Notes under the pieces: generated by a model
What the model was told of the DNA's origin: nothing
The model's database searches: none
Seen by the model: the letters and a program-made list of their open reading frames with translations, nothing else
Part shown: positions 43,375 to 51,858 of the stretch, piece by piece
How positions within the stretch are numbered: the first letter of the stretch is position 1
How the letters are laid out: each line of letters begins with the position of its first letter
Assembly (NCBI RefSeq): GCF_019219825.1
Contig: NZ_JAHUXH010000019.1
Location: 1-64,000 of the forward strand
Length of the DNA: 64,000 nucleotides
Source of the DNA: Streptomyces sp. TRM70350
GTDB lineage: Bacteria > Actinomycetota > Actinomycetes > Streptomycetales > Streptomycetaceae
Direction: 5' to 3'
Position numbers and translations under genes: made by a program

Positions 43375-44094
43375 TTACTCCTCGCCGGCCAGCGTCAACG
43401 ACCGCAGCTTCTGCCCGGCGTACCAGGTGGCGAGGACGGTGACCACGACCAGCAGCACCGTCGCCGTCGGCAGCCCGACGTCCGAGGTCACCAGGTCACC
43501 GTTGCCGACCCGGTGGGCGACCGCCAGCGACCACTGCTGAACGCTGAGCGTGCGCGCTCCGGACACCAGGGAGCCGAACAGGGCCTCCCAGACCAGCGCG
43601 TAGACCAGGCCGAACACCACCGCGTGCCGGGAGACCGTGCCGAGCAGCAGGAACAGCGCGGCGTAGGCGATGGAGGCGACCAGCGCGGCCACCGTGTAGG
43701 CGACGGCGATCTGCTGGCTGTTGCCGTTCAGGATGAACCCGGCGATCAGCGTGGGCACCGCCGAGAACACCATGGTCACCGCGATCGCCACGATCAGCTT
43801 GGTGAAGATGATCGTCGGTCGCTTCACCGGCTTGGACAGCAGATACACCACCGAGCCGTCGTCGATCTCCGGGCCGATCGCGCCCGTGCCCGCGATGACG
43901 CCGATGATCGGCACCATCGTGGCGAGCGCGAGCCCGCCGAGCAGGTCGGCGGCGGTCTGGTCGTCGGCGCCGGCGAGGCCGCGCACGGCCACGGAGATCG
44001 CGATCAGCAGCAGCGGCAGCGCGCCGAGGATGAGGGCCCGGCGCCGGCCGAGCAGGGCCCGGTAGGTGAGCCGGGCGACTGTGGGGTCGTACAT
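43375..44094 (-). CDS. ABC-2 type transporter permease
   Basis: 239 residues with about six helices (ALILGALPLLLIAISVAVRG, LATMVPIIGVIAGTGAIGPE, VAIAVTMVFSAVPTLIAGFI, VAALVASIAYAALFLLLGTV, VVFGLVYALVWEALFGSLVS, ATVLLVVVTVLATWYAGQKL). The cytoplasmic loop DDGSVVYLLSKPVKRPTIIF is the ABC-2 coupling region. Last gene of a four-gene operon (ATPase, permease, ATPase, permease), ten bases after the second ATPase. Exported substrate unknown. Confidence 0.88.
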   Translation of the reverse strand: MYDPTVARLTYRALLGRRRALILGALPLLLIAISVAVRGLAGADDQTAADLLGGLALATMVPIIGVIAGTGAIGPEIDDGSVVYLLSKPVKRPTIIFTKLIVAIAVTMVFSAVPTLIAGFILNGNSQQIAVAYTVAALVASIAYAALFLLLGTVSRHAVVFGLVYALVWEALFGSLVSGARTLSVQQWSLAVAHRVGNGDLVTSDVGLPTATVLLVVVTVLATWYAGQKLRSLTLAGEE

Positions 44095-44104
44095 CTTTGG
44101 CCTC

Positions 44105-45016
44105 CTACGCCGCGACCAGATACGAGAACACGGACTCGAGGGACTCGTCGGACGGCGAGACCGTCAGCAGACGGATGCCGTGGTCCCGGGCCACCCGCGG
44201 CAGCAGGGCGGTGAAGCGGCCGAAGTCGACGGCCTGGATGCGCAACGCGCCCTCGGTGAGGTCGACCTCGATGCCGGACGTCGACGGGTCGGCGATCAGC
44301 GCGGCCGCGAGCGCGCGATCGTCGCTGGAACGCACCAGGTAGCGGTGCGGTCGGTCGGTCATCAGGCGGCGGATCTTGCGGAAGTCACCGCTGGCCGCGT
44401 GCCGTCCGGCGACCACGACCTCGATGTGCCAGGCGAGTTGCTCGACCTCTTCGAGGATGTGCGAGGAGAACAGGACCGTGCGGCCCTCGTCGCCCATCCG
44501 CCGCAGCAGGTCCATGAGTTGCATGCGCTGGCGCGGGTCCATGCCGTTGAAGGGCTCGTCCAGCAGGAGCAGCGACGGGTCGTGGACCAGCGCGGACGCC
44601 ATCTTCACGCGCTGCCGCATGCCCTTGGAGTACGTGGCGATCTTGCGGTCCTGCGCGTACTCCATCTCGACCGTCGCGAGGGCCTTCTGGGCGGCCTTGG
44701 CGCCGAGGCCGTGCAACTCGGCGTTGGCGACGACGAATTCGCGGCCCGTGAGGAAGTCGTACATCGCCTCGCGCTCGGGGACGATGCCGATGTGCCGGTA
44801 GATCTTCTCGTTGCGCCACACCTGCTGTCCGTCGAGGGTGACGGTGCCGGTGGAGGGGGCCAGGAAGCCGCCCATCATGTTGATCAGGGTGGACTTTCCG
44901 GCGCCGTTGGGGCCGAGCAGGCCGGTGACGCCGGGGCCGATGGTCATGGTGATGTCGTTGACGGCGACCACGTTGCCGAACCAGCGGGAGACGTGGTCGA
45001 GGGAGAGCGTGGTCAC
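44105..45016 (-). CDS. ABC transporter ATP-binding protein
   Basis: 303 residues from GTG at 45016, overlapping the stop of the permease before it. Walker A GLLGPNGAGKST, Q loop IVPEREAMYD, signature YSKGMRQRVKMA, Walker B LLLLDEPFNGMD, switch His SSHILEEVEQ. The C-terminal 80 residues resemble the dimer domain of drug/lantibiotic exporters (LTEGALRIQAVDFGRFTALL). It drives the ABC-2 permease encoded directly downstream. Confidence 0.92.
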   Translation of the reverse strand: MTTLSLDHVSRWFGNVVAVNDITMTIGPGVTGLLGPNGAGKSTLINMMGGFLAPSTGTVTLDGQQVWRNEKIYRHIGIVPEREAMYDFLTGREFVVANAELHGLGAKAAQKALATVEMEYAQDRKIATYSKGMRQRVKMASALVHDPSLLLLDEPFNGMDPRQRMQLMDLLRRMGDEGRTVLFSSHILEEVEQLAWHIEVVVAGRHAASGDFRKIRRLMTDRPHRYLVRSSDDRALAAALIADPSTSGIEVDLTEGALRIQAVDFGRFTALLPRVARDHGIRLLTVSPSDESLESVFSYLVAA

Positions 45017-45921
45017 AGTCCCACCTTCTTGTAGCGGCGCATCAGCAGGCCGTAGCTCGCGGCGACGAGGCCCAGGGCGACGATGACGTACACGACGCCC
45101 TCGGCGTTCGTGGGGCCGACCCCGCCGGGGAACGTCGACTCCGCACCGAGGAAGGCGGACTGCACTCCGTCGATGAGGGTGATGGGCGAGAAGAGGCCGA
45201 TCCAGGCGATGGAGTCCGAGGTGCCCTGCACGTCCGCGATGGCCTGCAGGGTGGACACCGCGCCGTAGGAGATGGTCAGCACGGCGATCACGGCCGCGAT
45301 GCCGAAGCCGCGGCGCGGCGTGACCGACGCGATGACCAGGCCGATGCCGGCGAAGAGCAGTGAGAGCAGTGCCACGGAGACAAGTCCCTGTGCGAATCCC
45401 TTGGTCTGGTCGGCGAAGTCGAGCTTGGCCAGCAGCGCGCCCACATAGAGCACGAGCAGCGGGGCGGCGGTGAGGATGAACATCGCCGAGGCCAGCGCCG
45501 CGTACTTCGCGCGCACGTAGTCCGCGGTCTCGATGGGCCGCGAGAAGTACAGCGGCACCGTCTTGAAGCGCAGGTCGCGCGAGACGGCCTGGGGCGCCTG
45601 CGAGGCGACGTACAGGCTGATCACGGCCTGCATGATGATCGCGTAGCGCGTGTAGTCGACCGGCAGGTCGTTGGCCTTGGTGGCGACCGCGACGGCGACC
45701 ATGATGGCCGCGGGCACGCACATCACCACGAACAGCAGCATCGGCAGCACCTTGGACTTCACCGAGCGGCCGAGGCCGTAGGAGCCGCGCAGGGACTGCG
45801 AGTAGAGGGAGCGGCGGGCGTAGGCGCGGCCCAGGCGCGGGCCGTCGTACGTGCGGTAGCCGATGTTGTGGATACGGGTCTGGTCACCCGGCGCCGTGGG
45901 TACGGGCTGCTCAACCGCCAT
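45013..45921 (-). CDS. ABC-2 type transporter permease
   Basis: 302 residues; AAGGAGGCGG precedes the ATG at 45921, which lies 11 bases inside the end of the first ATPase gene. About six helices (VLPMLLFVVMCVPAAIMVAV, AAPLLVLYVGALLAKLDFAD, VSVALLSLLFAGIGLVIASV, IAAVIAVLTISYGAVSTLQA and others). The coupling loop is KTVPLYFSRPIETADYVRAK, equivalent to the SKPVKR loop of the sister permease. Two non-identical permeases suggest a heterodimeric exporter, or two exporters co-expressed. Confidence 0.88.
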   Translation of the reverse strand: MAVEQPVPTAPGDQTRIHNIGYRTYDGPRLGRAYARRSLYSQSLRGSYGLGRSVKSKVLPMLLFVVMCVPAAIMVAVAVATKANDLPVDYTRYAIIMQAVISLYVASQAPQAVSRDLRFKTVPLYFSRPIETADYVRAKYAALASAMFILTAAPLLVLYVGALLAKLDFADQTKGFAQGLVSVALLSLLFAGIGLVIASVTPRRGFGIAAVIAVLTISYGAVSTLQAIADVQGTSDSIAWIGLFSPITLIDGVQSAFLGAESTFPGGVGPTNAEGVVYVIVALGLVAASYGLLMRRYKKVGL

Positions 45922-46894
45922 GGCGGACCGCCTCCTTCCGCTCCTCGTCGGTGTCTGTGTCCATCTCGGTGTCGGTCGTGAAGACCTCCGCGATCTGGTG
46001 CCGGCGCTGCTCCATGCGCACCAGGCCGAGACCGAGGTCGGCGACCGTGTCGCGGACCAGGTCGTAGGTCTCCTCGCCCTGCGCGGTGAGCAGCAGGACA
46101 TGGCCGGCGCCGGGCAGTCCGCTGCCGGCGGCGACGGTCACTCCGCGCGCCTGGAGCGCGTCGCGCACCGCGCGGGTGCCGTCCGGGTGCTCGTCGGTGT
46201 CGGTGACCTCGATGGCGAGGGTCGTCGTGGTCTGGGTGAAGTCCCTGGTGGAGCTGGAGCGCAGGAGCTTGCCGCCGTCGACCACGACCACGTGGTCGCA
46301 GGTGCGCTCCAACTCGCCCAGCAGGTGGGAGGTGACCAGCACGGAGATGCCGAAGTCGGTGTAGATCCGGCGGATCAGGCCGAGCATCTCGTCCCTGCCG
46401 ACCGGGTCGAGGCCGTTGGTCGGCTCGTCCAGGAAGACCAGCTGCGGGTCGTGGACAAGGGCCTGCGCCAGCTTGACGCGCTGCTTCATGCCGGTCGAGT
46501 AGCCGCCGATGGGGCGGTAGCGCTCCTCGTACAGGCCGACGTGGCGCAGGGTGTCCGCGGTGCGCTCGCGCGCGGCGGCGGACGGCAGGCCGGACATGCG
46601 CGCCATGTGGACGACGAACTCGGTGGCCGAGACGTCGGGCGGCAGACAGTCGTGCTCCGGCATGTACCCGACGCGCTCGCGGATGGCGGCGCCCTTGGTG
46701 GCGACATCGAGTCCGAGCACTTCGGCGCGGCCCTCGGTGGCGGGGGACAGACCCAGCAGGATCTTGATCAGTGTGGACTTGCCGGCTCCATTGGCTCCGA
46801 CGAGTCCGGTCACACCGGGCCCGACGTCCACGGAGAGCCGGTCAAGCGCGGTCACCCGGGGGAACCGCTTGCTCAGGCTTTCGGTCGCGATCAC
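45911..46894 (-). CDS. ABC transporter ATP-binding protein
   Basis: 327 residues from GTG at 46894; GTG at 46900 is also possible and neither has a strong ribosome site. Walker A GLVGANGAGKST, Q loop YMPEHDCLPP, signature YSTGMKQRVKLAQ, Walker B LVFLDEPTNGLD, His SHLLGELER. The C-terminal end is acidic (TDTEMDTDTDEERK). First gene of the exporter operon; the upstream 190 bases carry two DnaA-like boxes and the divergent M24 gene promoter. Confidence 0.92.
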   Translation of the reverse strand: MIATESLSKRFPRVTALDRLSVDVGPGVTGLVGANGAGKSTLIKILLGLSPATEGRAEVLGLDVATKGAAIRERVGYMPEHDCLPPDVSATEFVVHMARMSGLPSAAARERTADTLRHVGLYEERYRPIGGYSTGMKQRVKLAQALVHDPQLVFLDEPTNGLDPVGRDEMLGLIRRIYTDFGISVLVTSHLLGELERTCDHVVVVDGGKLLRSSSTRDFTQTTTTLAIEVTDTDEHPDGTRAVRDALQARGVTVAAGSGLPGAGHVLLLTAQGEETYDLVRDTVADLGLGLVRMEQRRHQIAEVFTTDTEMDTDTDEERKEAVRHGG

Positions 46895-47008
46895 AGTCAC
46901 GTCTTCGACGGTAGTGATCCTCGCCACGCAAGTCGTCAGACCGCAGAGCCGTCTTCACGTCACCCTTGAGTATTACGGGACCCTGAGGGTCACCCTGAGG
47001 ACCGAAGG

Positions 47009-47035
47009 TTGTCCACATCCGTGCGGTTGTCCACA
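47009..47035. promoter_or_regulatory. Two exact DnaA boxes in a divergent promoter region
   Basis: TTGTCCACA at 47009-47017 and at 47027-47035, same strand, 18 bases apart, between the ABC operon and the M24 gene. A -35-like TTGACG at 47052 follows with a weak -10 (CACATT at 47075). Binding could tie these promoters to DnaA levels. Confidence 0.5.
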
Positions 47036-47130
47036 GGCCCGCGCACGCCTATTGACGCGGCCTCTAACAACTGTCACATTCGCCGATGTCAAGTTACGAG
47101 CACGTACCGCAACCGGTGGGACGGGATGCC

Positions 47131-47973
47131 ATGGCGACGGCAGTGACCAGTGAACGCTCGGCGGAGCTGCGTGGGTTCCGCAAGGTGCAGCGCCTCGCCT
47201 ACGAGTGCGCGGAGGCCGTGGCCGCCCAGCTGAAGCCGGGTGTGACCGAGCGTGAGGCGGCGCGGATGCAGCGCGAGTGGCTGCGCGAGCGGGGTGTGCG
47301 GGACTGGTTCCACCTGCCGTTCGCCTGGTTCGGCGACCGCACGGCGTTCGTCGGCTTCCGCGTCCCGCTGCAGTTCTTCCCCACCAACCGGCGCCTCGAG
47401 CCGGGGATGCCGTTCATCCTCGACATGGCACCGGTGTTCGAGGGCCACACCGCGGACATCGGCTACTCGGGCTCGCTCGGCATCAATCCCGTGCAGAACA
47501 AGCTGATGGCCGACCTGGAGGCGCACCGCGAGCTGATCCTGCGCGAGGTGCGCGAGCGGCGCTCCCTGCGGGAGATCTACGAGGACGTGGACCGCCTCAT
47601 GACCCGTCAGGGCTACGCCAACCGGCACCGCGCGTACCCCTTCGGGGTGATCGCCCACAAGGTGGACCGGGTGCGGGAGCGTCGCTGGTCCCCCCGGTTG
47701 TTCGGGTTCGGCACGCAGTCCCTGAAGGGCCTCGCGAGCGACGCGCTGCACGGCCACCGCGAGGGCTGGTCCCCGCTCTGGTCGCCGTACCGCTTCTCGG
47801 ACCACCCGCCGCAGCCGGGCCTGTGGGCGGTGGAACCGCACCTCGGGTTCCGGGGCACGGGCGCGAAGTTCGAGGAGATCCTCGTCGTCACCGACTCCAG
47901 GGACCCCGAGGAGAGCGCCTTCTGGCTGGACGACGATCTGCCGCACATGCGGCGCTGGGCGGAGGAGAAGTGA
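47131..47973 (+). CDS. M24-family metallopeptidase-like protein
   Basis: 280 residues from ATG at 47131; an upstream ATG (47086) has no ribosome site. Aminopeptidase/prolidase fold with metal ligands FILDMAPVFEGHTADIGYSG (two Asp), PFGVIAHKVDRV (His), VEPHLGF (Glu) and KFEEILVVT (Glu). No AMP_N domain, so it is shorter than classical aminopeptidase P. Its GTG/ATG-linked neighbour downstream is a hydrolase-SDR fusion, starting three bases after the stop, so both proteins act together in an unknown pathway. Confidence 0.8.
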   Translation: MATAVTSERSAELRGFRKVQRLAYECAEAVAAQLKPGVTEREAARMQREWLRERGVRDWFHLPFAWFGDRTAFVGFRVPLQFFPTNRRLEPGMPFILDMAPVFEGHTADIGYSGSLGINPVQNKLMADLEAHRELILREVRERRSLREIYEDVDRLMTRQGYANRHRAYPFGVIAHKVDRVRERRWSPRLFGFGTQSLKGLASDALHGHREGWSPLWSPYRFSDHPPQPGLWAVEPHLGFRGTGAKFEEILVVTDSRDPEESAFWLDDDLPHMRRWAEEK

Positions 47974-47975
47974 CG

Positions 47976-49727
47976 ATGCCGACGGGTGCGCGGGAGCGCT
48001 GGGTGCGCACGGGCGGGGTCGAGCTCTGCGTGACCGAGCTGGGGGATGCGGAGCAGCCGACGGTCGTCCTGGTGCACGGCTATCCGGACAGCAAGGAGGT
48101 GTGGTCCGAGGTCGCGGACCGCCTCGCCGCACGCTTCCACGTCGTGTTGTACGACGTCCGGGGCCACGGCCGGTCGACGGCACCGCAGCCGCTGCGCGGC
48201 GGGTTCACGCTGGAGAAGCTGACGGACGACTTCCTGGCCGTCGTGGACGCGGTGAGTCCGGACCGTCCGGTGCATCTGGTGGGGCACGACTGGGGGTCGG
48301 TGCAGGCCTGGGAGTTCGTCACCGTCCGGCGCACCGAGGGCCGGATCGCGTCGTTCACCTCGATGTCCGGGCCGTCCCTGGACCACTTCGGCCACTGGAT
48401 CAAGCACCGGCTCAAGCGCCCCACCCCACGGCGGGTCGGTCAACTCCTCGGCCAGGGCGCCAAGTCCTGGTACGTGTACCTGCTGCACACGCCCGTCCTG
48501 CCGGAACTGGCCTGGCGCGGCCCCCTCGGCACACTCTGGCCGCGCATCCTGAAGCGCATCGAGAAGGCGCCCGTCGACGCCTACCCGACCGCGTCGCTGC
48601 CCACGGACGCGGCGCACGGGGCGTGGCTGTACCGGGACAACGTACGGCGCCGGCTGCGCAGGCCACGCCCGGACGCGTACGCGCACGCGCCCGTGCAGCT
48701 CATCACGCCCCTTGGGGACGCGTTTCTGTCCGAGCGGCTCTACGACGACCTGGAGCGTTGGGCTCCGCAACTGACCCGGCGGACGCTCCCCGCCAGGCAC
48801 TGGATCCCGCGGACGCGTCCGGACCAGCTGGCCGCCTGGATCGAGGAGTTCGTGCTCGCGAACGAAGGAGGCAGGCCGGTGATCGAGGCGACAGGCCGGT
48901 ACGCGGACCGTTTCGGCGGGCAGCTCGTGCTCGTCACGGGGGCGGGCAGCGGCATCGGCAGGGCAACGGCGTTCGCGTTCGCGGAGGCCGGCGCGCGGGT
49001 GATCGCCGTCGACCGGGACGCGGAGGGGGCGTCCCGGACCGCCGAGATGTCCCGCCTGATCGGCGCGCCGGAGGCCTGGGCCGAGACGGTCGACGTCTCC
49101 GACGAGCAGGCCATGGAGAAGCTCGCGGAGAAGGTCGCGACCGAGTACGGCGTCGTGGACGTACTGGTGAACAACGCCGGTATCGGCCTGGCCGGGTCCT
49201 TCCTGGACACCACCCCGGAGGACTGGCGCAAGGTCCTCGACGTCAACCTGTGGGGCGTGGTCCACGGCTGTCGGCTCTTCGGCCGTCAGATGGCCGAGCG
49301 CGGGCAGGGCGGCCACATCGTCAACACCGCGTCGGCGGCGGCGTTCCAGCCCTCCCGGACGCTGCCCGCCTACAGCACCTCCAAGGCCGCCGTGCTGATG
49401 CTGAGCGAGTGCCTGCGCGCGGAACTCGCCGGGCAGGGCATCGGTGTCACGGCGATATGCCCCGGCTTCGTCAACACCAACATCACGTCGACGGCACGGT
49501 TCGCGGGCGTGGACGCGGCGGAGGAGAAGCGACGCCAGCAGCGATCCGCACGCCTGTACGGGCTGCGGAACTATCCGCCGGAGAAGGTCGCCGCCGCGAT
49601 CCTGCGGGCGGTCGTGCGCAACGAGGCGGTGGTGCCGGTGACTCCTGAGGCGCGCGGTGCCTACCTGCTCTCGCGGTTCATGCCGGGCGCGCTGCGCAGG
49701 ATCGCCCGGGTGGAACCGCGGCTGTGA
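47976..49727 (+). CDS. Fusion of alpha/beta hydrolase and short-chain dehydrogenase
   Basis: 583 residues. ATG at 47976 is best spaced from GGAGGAG (GTG at 47970 is possible). Part 1 (about 5-295): epoxide-hydrolase-type alpha/beta hydrolase with VLVHGYPDSKEVW, nucleophile Asp in LVGHDWGSVQAW, and catalytic His in ARHWIPRTRPD. Part 2 (about 310-583): SDR with VTGAGSGIGRA (NAD(P) site), VNNAGIGLAG, and catalytic Ser and Tyr-Lys in NTASAAAF and AYSTSKAA. A known mycobacterial/actinomycete architecture; substrates are unknown, perhaps an epoxide or ester turned to an alcohol then oxidised. Confidence 0.88.
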   Translation: MPTGARERWVRTGGVELCVTELGDAEQPTVVLVHGYPDSKEVWSEVADRLAARFHVVLYDVRGHGRSTAPQPLRGGFTLEKLTDDFLAVVDAVSPDRPVHLVGHDWGSVQAWEFVTVRRTEGRIASFTSMSGPSLDHFGHWIKHRLKRPTPRRVGQLLGQGAKSWYVYLLHTPVLPELAWRGPLGTLWPRILKRIEKAPVDAYPTASLPTDAAHGAWLYRDNVRRRLRRPRPDAYAHAPVQLITPLGDAFLSERLYDDLERWAPQLTRRTLPARHWIPRTRPDQLAAWIEEFVLANEGGRPVIEATGRYADRFGGQLVLVTGAGSGIGRATAFAFAEAGARVIAVDRDAEGASRTAEMSRLIGAPEAWAETVDVSDEQAMEKLAEKVATEYGVVDVLVNNAGIGLAGSFLDTTPEDWRKVLDVNLWGVVHGCRLFGRQMAERGQGGHIVNTASAAAFQPSRTLPAYSTSKAAVLMLSECLRAELAGQGIGVTAICPGFVNTNITSTARFAGVDAAEEKRRQQRSARLYGLRNYPPEKVAAAILRAVVRNEAVVPVTPEARGAYLLSRFMPGALRRIARVEPRL

Positions 49728-49747
49728 GCGGGGGCGTGATCCGGCGG

Positions 49748-49801
49748 TTGTCCACAGCCCCACCAATTCCCCTGTGGATAACTACGGTTAGTTGTGGATC
49801 A
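49748..49801. promoter_or_regulatory. DnaA-box group downstream of the hydrolase-SDR gene
   Basis: TTGTCCACA at 49748-49756, TGTGGATAA at 49773-49781 and a variant TGTGGATCA at 49793-49801, in a 180-base gap before the flavin oxidoreductase gene. A parS-like site follows at 49868. Confidence 0.5.
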
Positions 49802-49867
49802 AACCTCCAGAGCAAAACCAAGTGCGTGATCCATGTCTCAGCGGCTGAGCCGTCACGTACGGGGACT

Positions 49868-49881
49868 GTTTCACGGGAAAC
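49868..49881. promoter_or_regulatory. parS-like ParB site (one mismatch)
   Basis: GTTTCACGGGAAAC, the same one-base variant as at 37805, 26 bases upstream of the flavin oxidoreductase start. Confidence 0.65.
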
Positions 49882-49907
49882 ACTGGAGGCCGCTTAGGCT
49901 CGGATCC

Positions 49908-50810
49908 ATGAGTCTGCGTCTGAGCACTGTGATCCTCCCGTACCGCCGCTGGCACGAGGGCGGCCGTTCGGCCTGGCAGCGCGCGGAGCAGCTCGGTTTC
50001 CACACCGCGTACACCTACGACCATCTGTCCTGGCGCAGCTTCCGGGACGGCCCGTGGTTCGGTGCCGTACCGACGCTGACCGCCGCCGCGGCCGTCACCG
50101 ACCGGATGCGACTGGGCACCCTGGTGACCTCGCCGAACTTCCGGCATCCGGTGACCCTCGCCAAGGAACTGATCTCCCTCGACGACATCTCCGGTGGCCG
50201 GATCACGCTCGGCATCGGCGCGGGCGGCACCGGCTTCGACGCCACCGCCCTGGGCCAGGAGGCCTGGACCCCGAAGGAGCGTGCCGACCGCTTCGCCGAG
50301 TTCGTGCCGCTGCTGGACCGGCTGCTCACCGAGGACGCGGTGTCGTACAACGGCGACTACTACGCGGCGCACGAGGCGCGCAACATCCCCGGCTGTGTGC
50401 AGCGCCCCCGACTGCCGTTCGCGGTGGCCGCCACCGGCCCGCGCGGACTGAACCTCGCCGCCCGCCACGGGCAGGCGTGGGTGACGACCGGCGATCCCAA
50501 GCTGCACGAGGACGGCACGCCCGAGCAGTCGGTTCAGGCCATTCGGCGGCAGACCGAGAGGCTCGCCGACGCATGTGCAGGGATCGGCCGGGACGCCTCC
50601 GGCATGGACAAGGTCCTGCTCACCGGGTTCACCCCGGACCGCAACCGGCCGCTGGAATCCCTCGACGCGTTCGTGGACTTCGCGGGGCGGCACCGGGACC
50701 TGGGCTTCACGGAGATCGTGATCCACTGGCCCATCCCGGACTCGGACTTCGCCGCCGAGGTGAAGGTCTTCGAGCAGATCGCGATGGAGGCGCCGGCCCA
50801 GCTGAGCTGA
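49908..50810 (+). CDS. LLM-class flavin-dependent oxidoreductase
   Basis: 300 residues; TGGAGG lies about 20 bases upstream, so the ribosome site is weak. Luciferase-like monooxygenase barrel: WQRAEQLGFHTAYTYDHLSW, MRLGTLVTSPNFRHPVTLAK, ISGGRITLGIGAGGTGFDAT, and FAVAATGPRGLNLAARHGQA. F420 or FMN cofactor; the actinobacterial subgroup is often F420-dependent. Followed after 147 bases by a HAD phosphatase. Function not predictable. Confidence 0.88.
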   Translation: MSLRLSTVILPYRRWHEGGRSAWQRAEQLGFHTAYTYDHLSWRSFRDGPWFGAVPTLTAAAAVTDRMRLGTLVTSPNFRHPVTLAKELISLDDISGGRITLGIGAGGTGFDATALGQEAWTPKERADRFAEFVPLLDRLLTEDAVSYNGDYYAAHEARNIPGCVQRPRLPFAVAATGPRGLNLAARHGQAWVTTGDPKLHEDGTPEQSVQAIRRQTERLADACAGIGRDASGMDKVLLTGFTPDRNRPLESLDAFVDFAGRHRDLGFTEIVIHWPIPDSDFAAEVKVFEQIAMEAPAQLS

Positions 50811-50957
50811 GCCGAGCGGCCGTAGCCCAGCCGGGGCACACCCGAACCGGCCCGCCCGCACCGAGCTCACTGGGCGCACGGGCACAGGTGGGGGCGGTAT
50901 CCACAACCTGTGCGGACTCCCGCACGGCCGTGCAGGCATATGCGCGAGAATGGCCCG

Positions 50958-51827
50958 GTGACCTCAGCGACTCGACAGCCCGAGACCCCGGCCGCCGCAG
51001 TTCCACCCCGGCTGATCGCCACCGACCTCGACGGCACGCTGCTCCGCGACGACAAGTCGGTGTCCCCACGCACGATCGCCGCCCTCGCGGCCGCCGAGGA
51101 GGCGGGCATCGAGGTGTTCTTCGTCACCGGCCGCCCGGCCCGCTGGATGGACGTCGTCAGCGACCACGTCCACGGTCACGGCCTCGCGATCTGCGGCAAC
51201 GGCGCCGCCGTGGTCGACCTGCACGGCGGCCCCGGCGCCCACCGGTTCGTGAAGGTGCGGGAGCTGGCACGGCAGAACGCGCTGGACGCCGTACGACTGC
51301 TGCGGGACGCGGCGCCCGGCACGGTGTACGCGGTGGAGCAGACGTACGGCTTCCACCAGGAGCCGGACTATCCGAAGCTGCACATGGAGATCCCGGACGC
51401 CCTCGCGCCGGCCGAACAGTTGCTGGCGGCGGACGCGCCGGGGGCGGGCGAGCCCGTGCTCAAGATCCTCGCCTACCACCCCGAGATCGACCCGGACGCC
51501 TTCCTCACCCTGGCCCGCCTCGCCATCGGCGAGCGCGCCAACGTCACCCGGTCCAGCCCCAGCGCCCTGCTGGAAATCAGCGGCCCCGGCGTCTCCAAGG
51601 CCAGCACGCTCGCCCTGTGCTGCGCCGAGCGCGGTATCTCCCACGAGGAGGTCGTCGCCTTCGGTGACATGCCCAACGACGTCGAGATGCTCACCTGGGC
51701 GGGCCAGTCGTACGCCATGGGCAACGCCCACCCCGACGTGATCGCCGCGGCGTCGGGCCGGACGGTCGCCAACAACGACGACGGGGTGGCGATCGTGATC
51801 GAGCGGATGCTGGCGGAGCGGGTCTGA
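50958..51827 (+). CDS. Cof-type HAD-superfamily phosphatase
   Basis: 289 residues from GTG at 50958 (ATG at 50940 is an alternative; both lack a strong ribosome site). Motif I LIATDLDGTLLRDDKSVS, motif II FFVTGRPARWMD, cap domain about 90-205, motif III Lys in VSKASTLALCCAERG, motif IV FGDMPNDVEML. Paralogue of the serS-linked gene at 41741. Cytoplasmic metabolite phosphatase. Confidence 0.9.
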   Translation: MTSATRQPETPAAAVPPRLIATDLDGTLLRDDKSVSPRTIAALAAAEEAGIEVFFVTGRPARWMDVVSDHVHGHGLAICGNGAAVVDLHGGPGAHRFVKVRELARQNALDAVRLLRDAAPGTVYAVEQTYGFHQEPDYPKLHMEIPDALAPAEQLLAADAPGAGEPVLKILAYHPEIDPDAFLTLARLAIGERANVTRSSPSALLEISGPGVSKASTLALCCAERGISHEEVVAFGDMPNDVEMLTWAGQSYAMGNAHPDVIAAASGRTVANNDDGVAIVIERMLAERV

Positions 51828-51858
51828 TCGTCTGCGTGCGAGCCGTTGGCCATCGGCG

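Noticed and set aside
47613..49766. 717-codon minus-strand open frame
   Set aside because: It is antisense to the M24 and hydrolase-SDR genes; no motif and low-complexity Arg/His/Gly composition.
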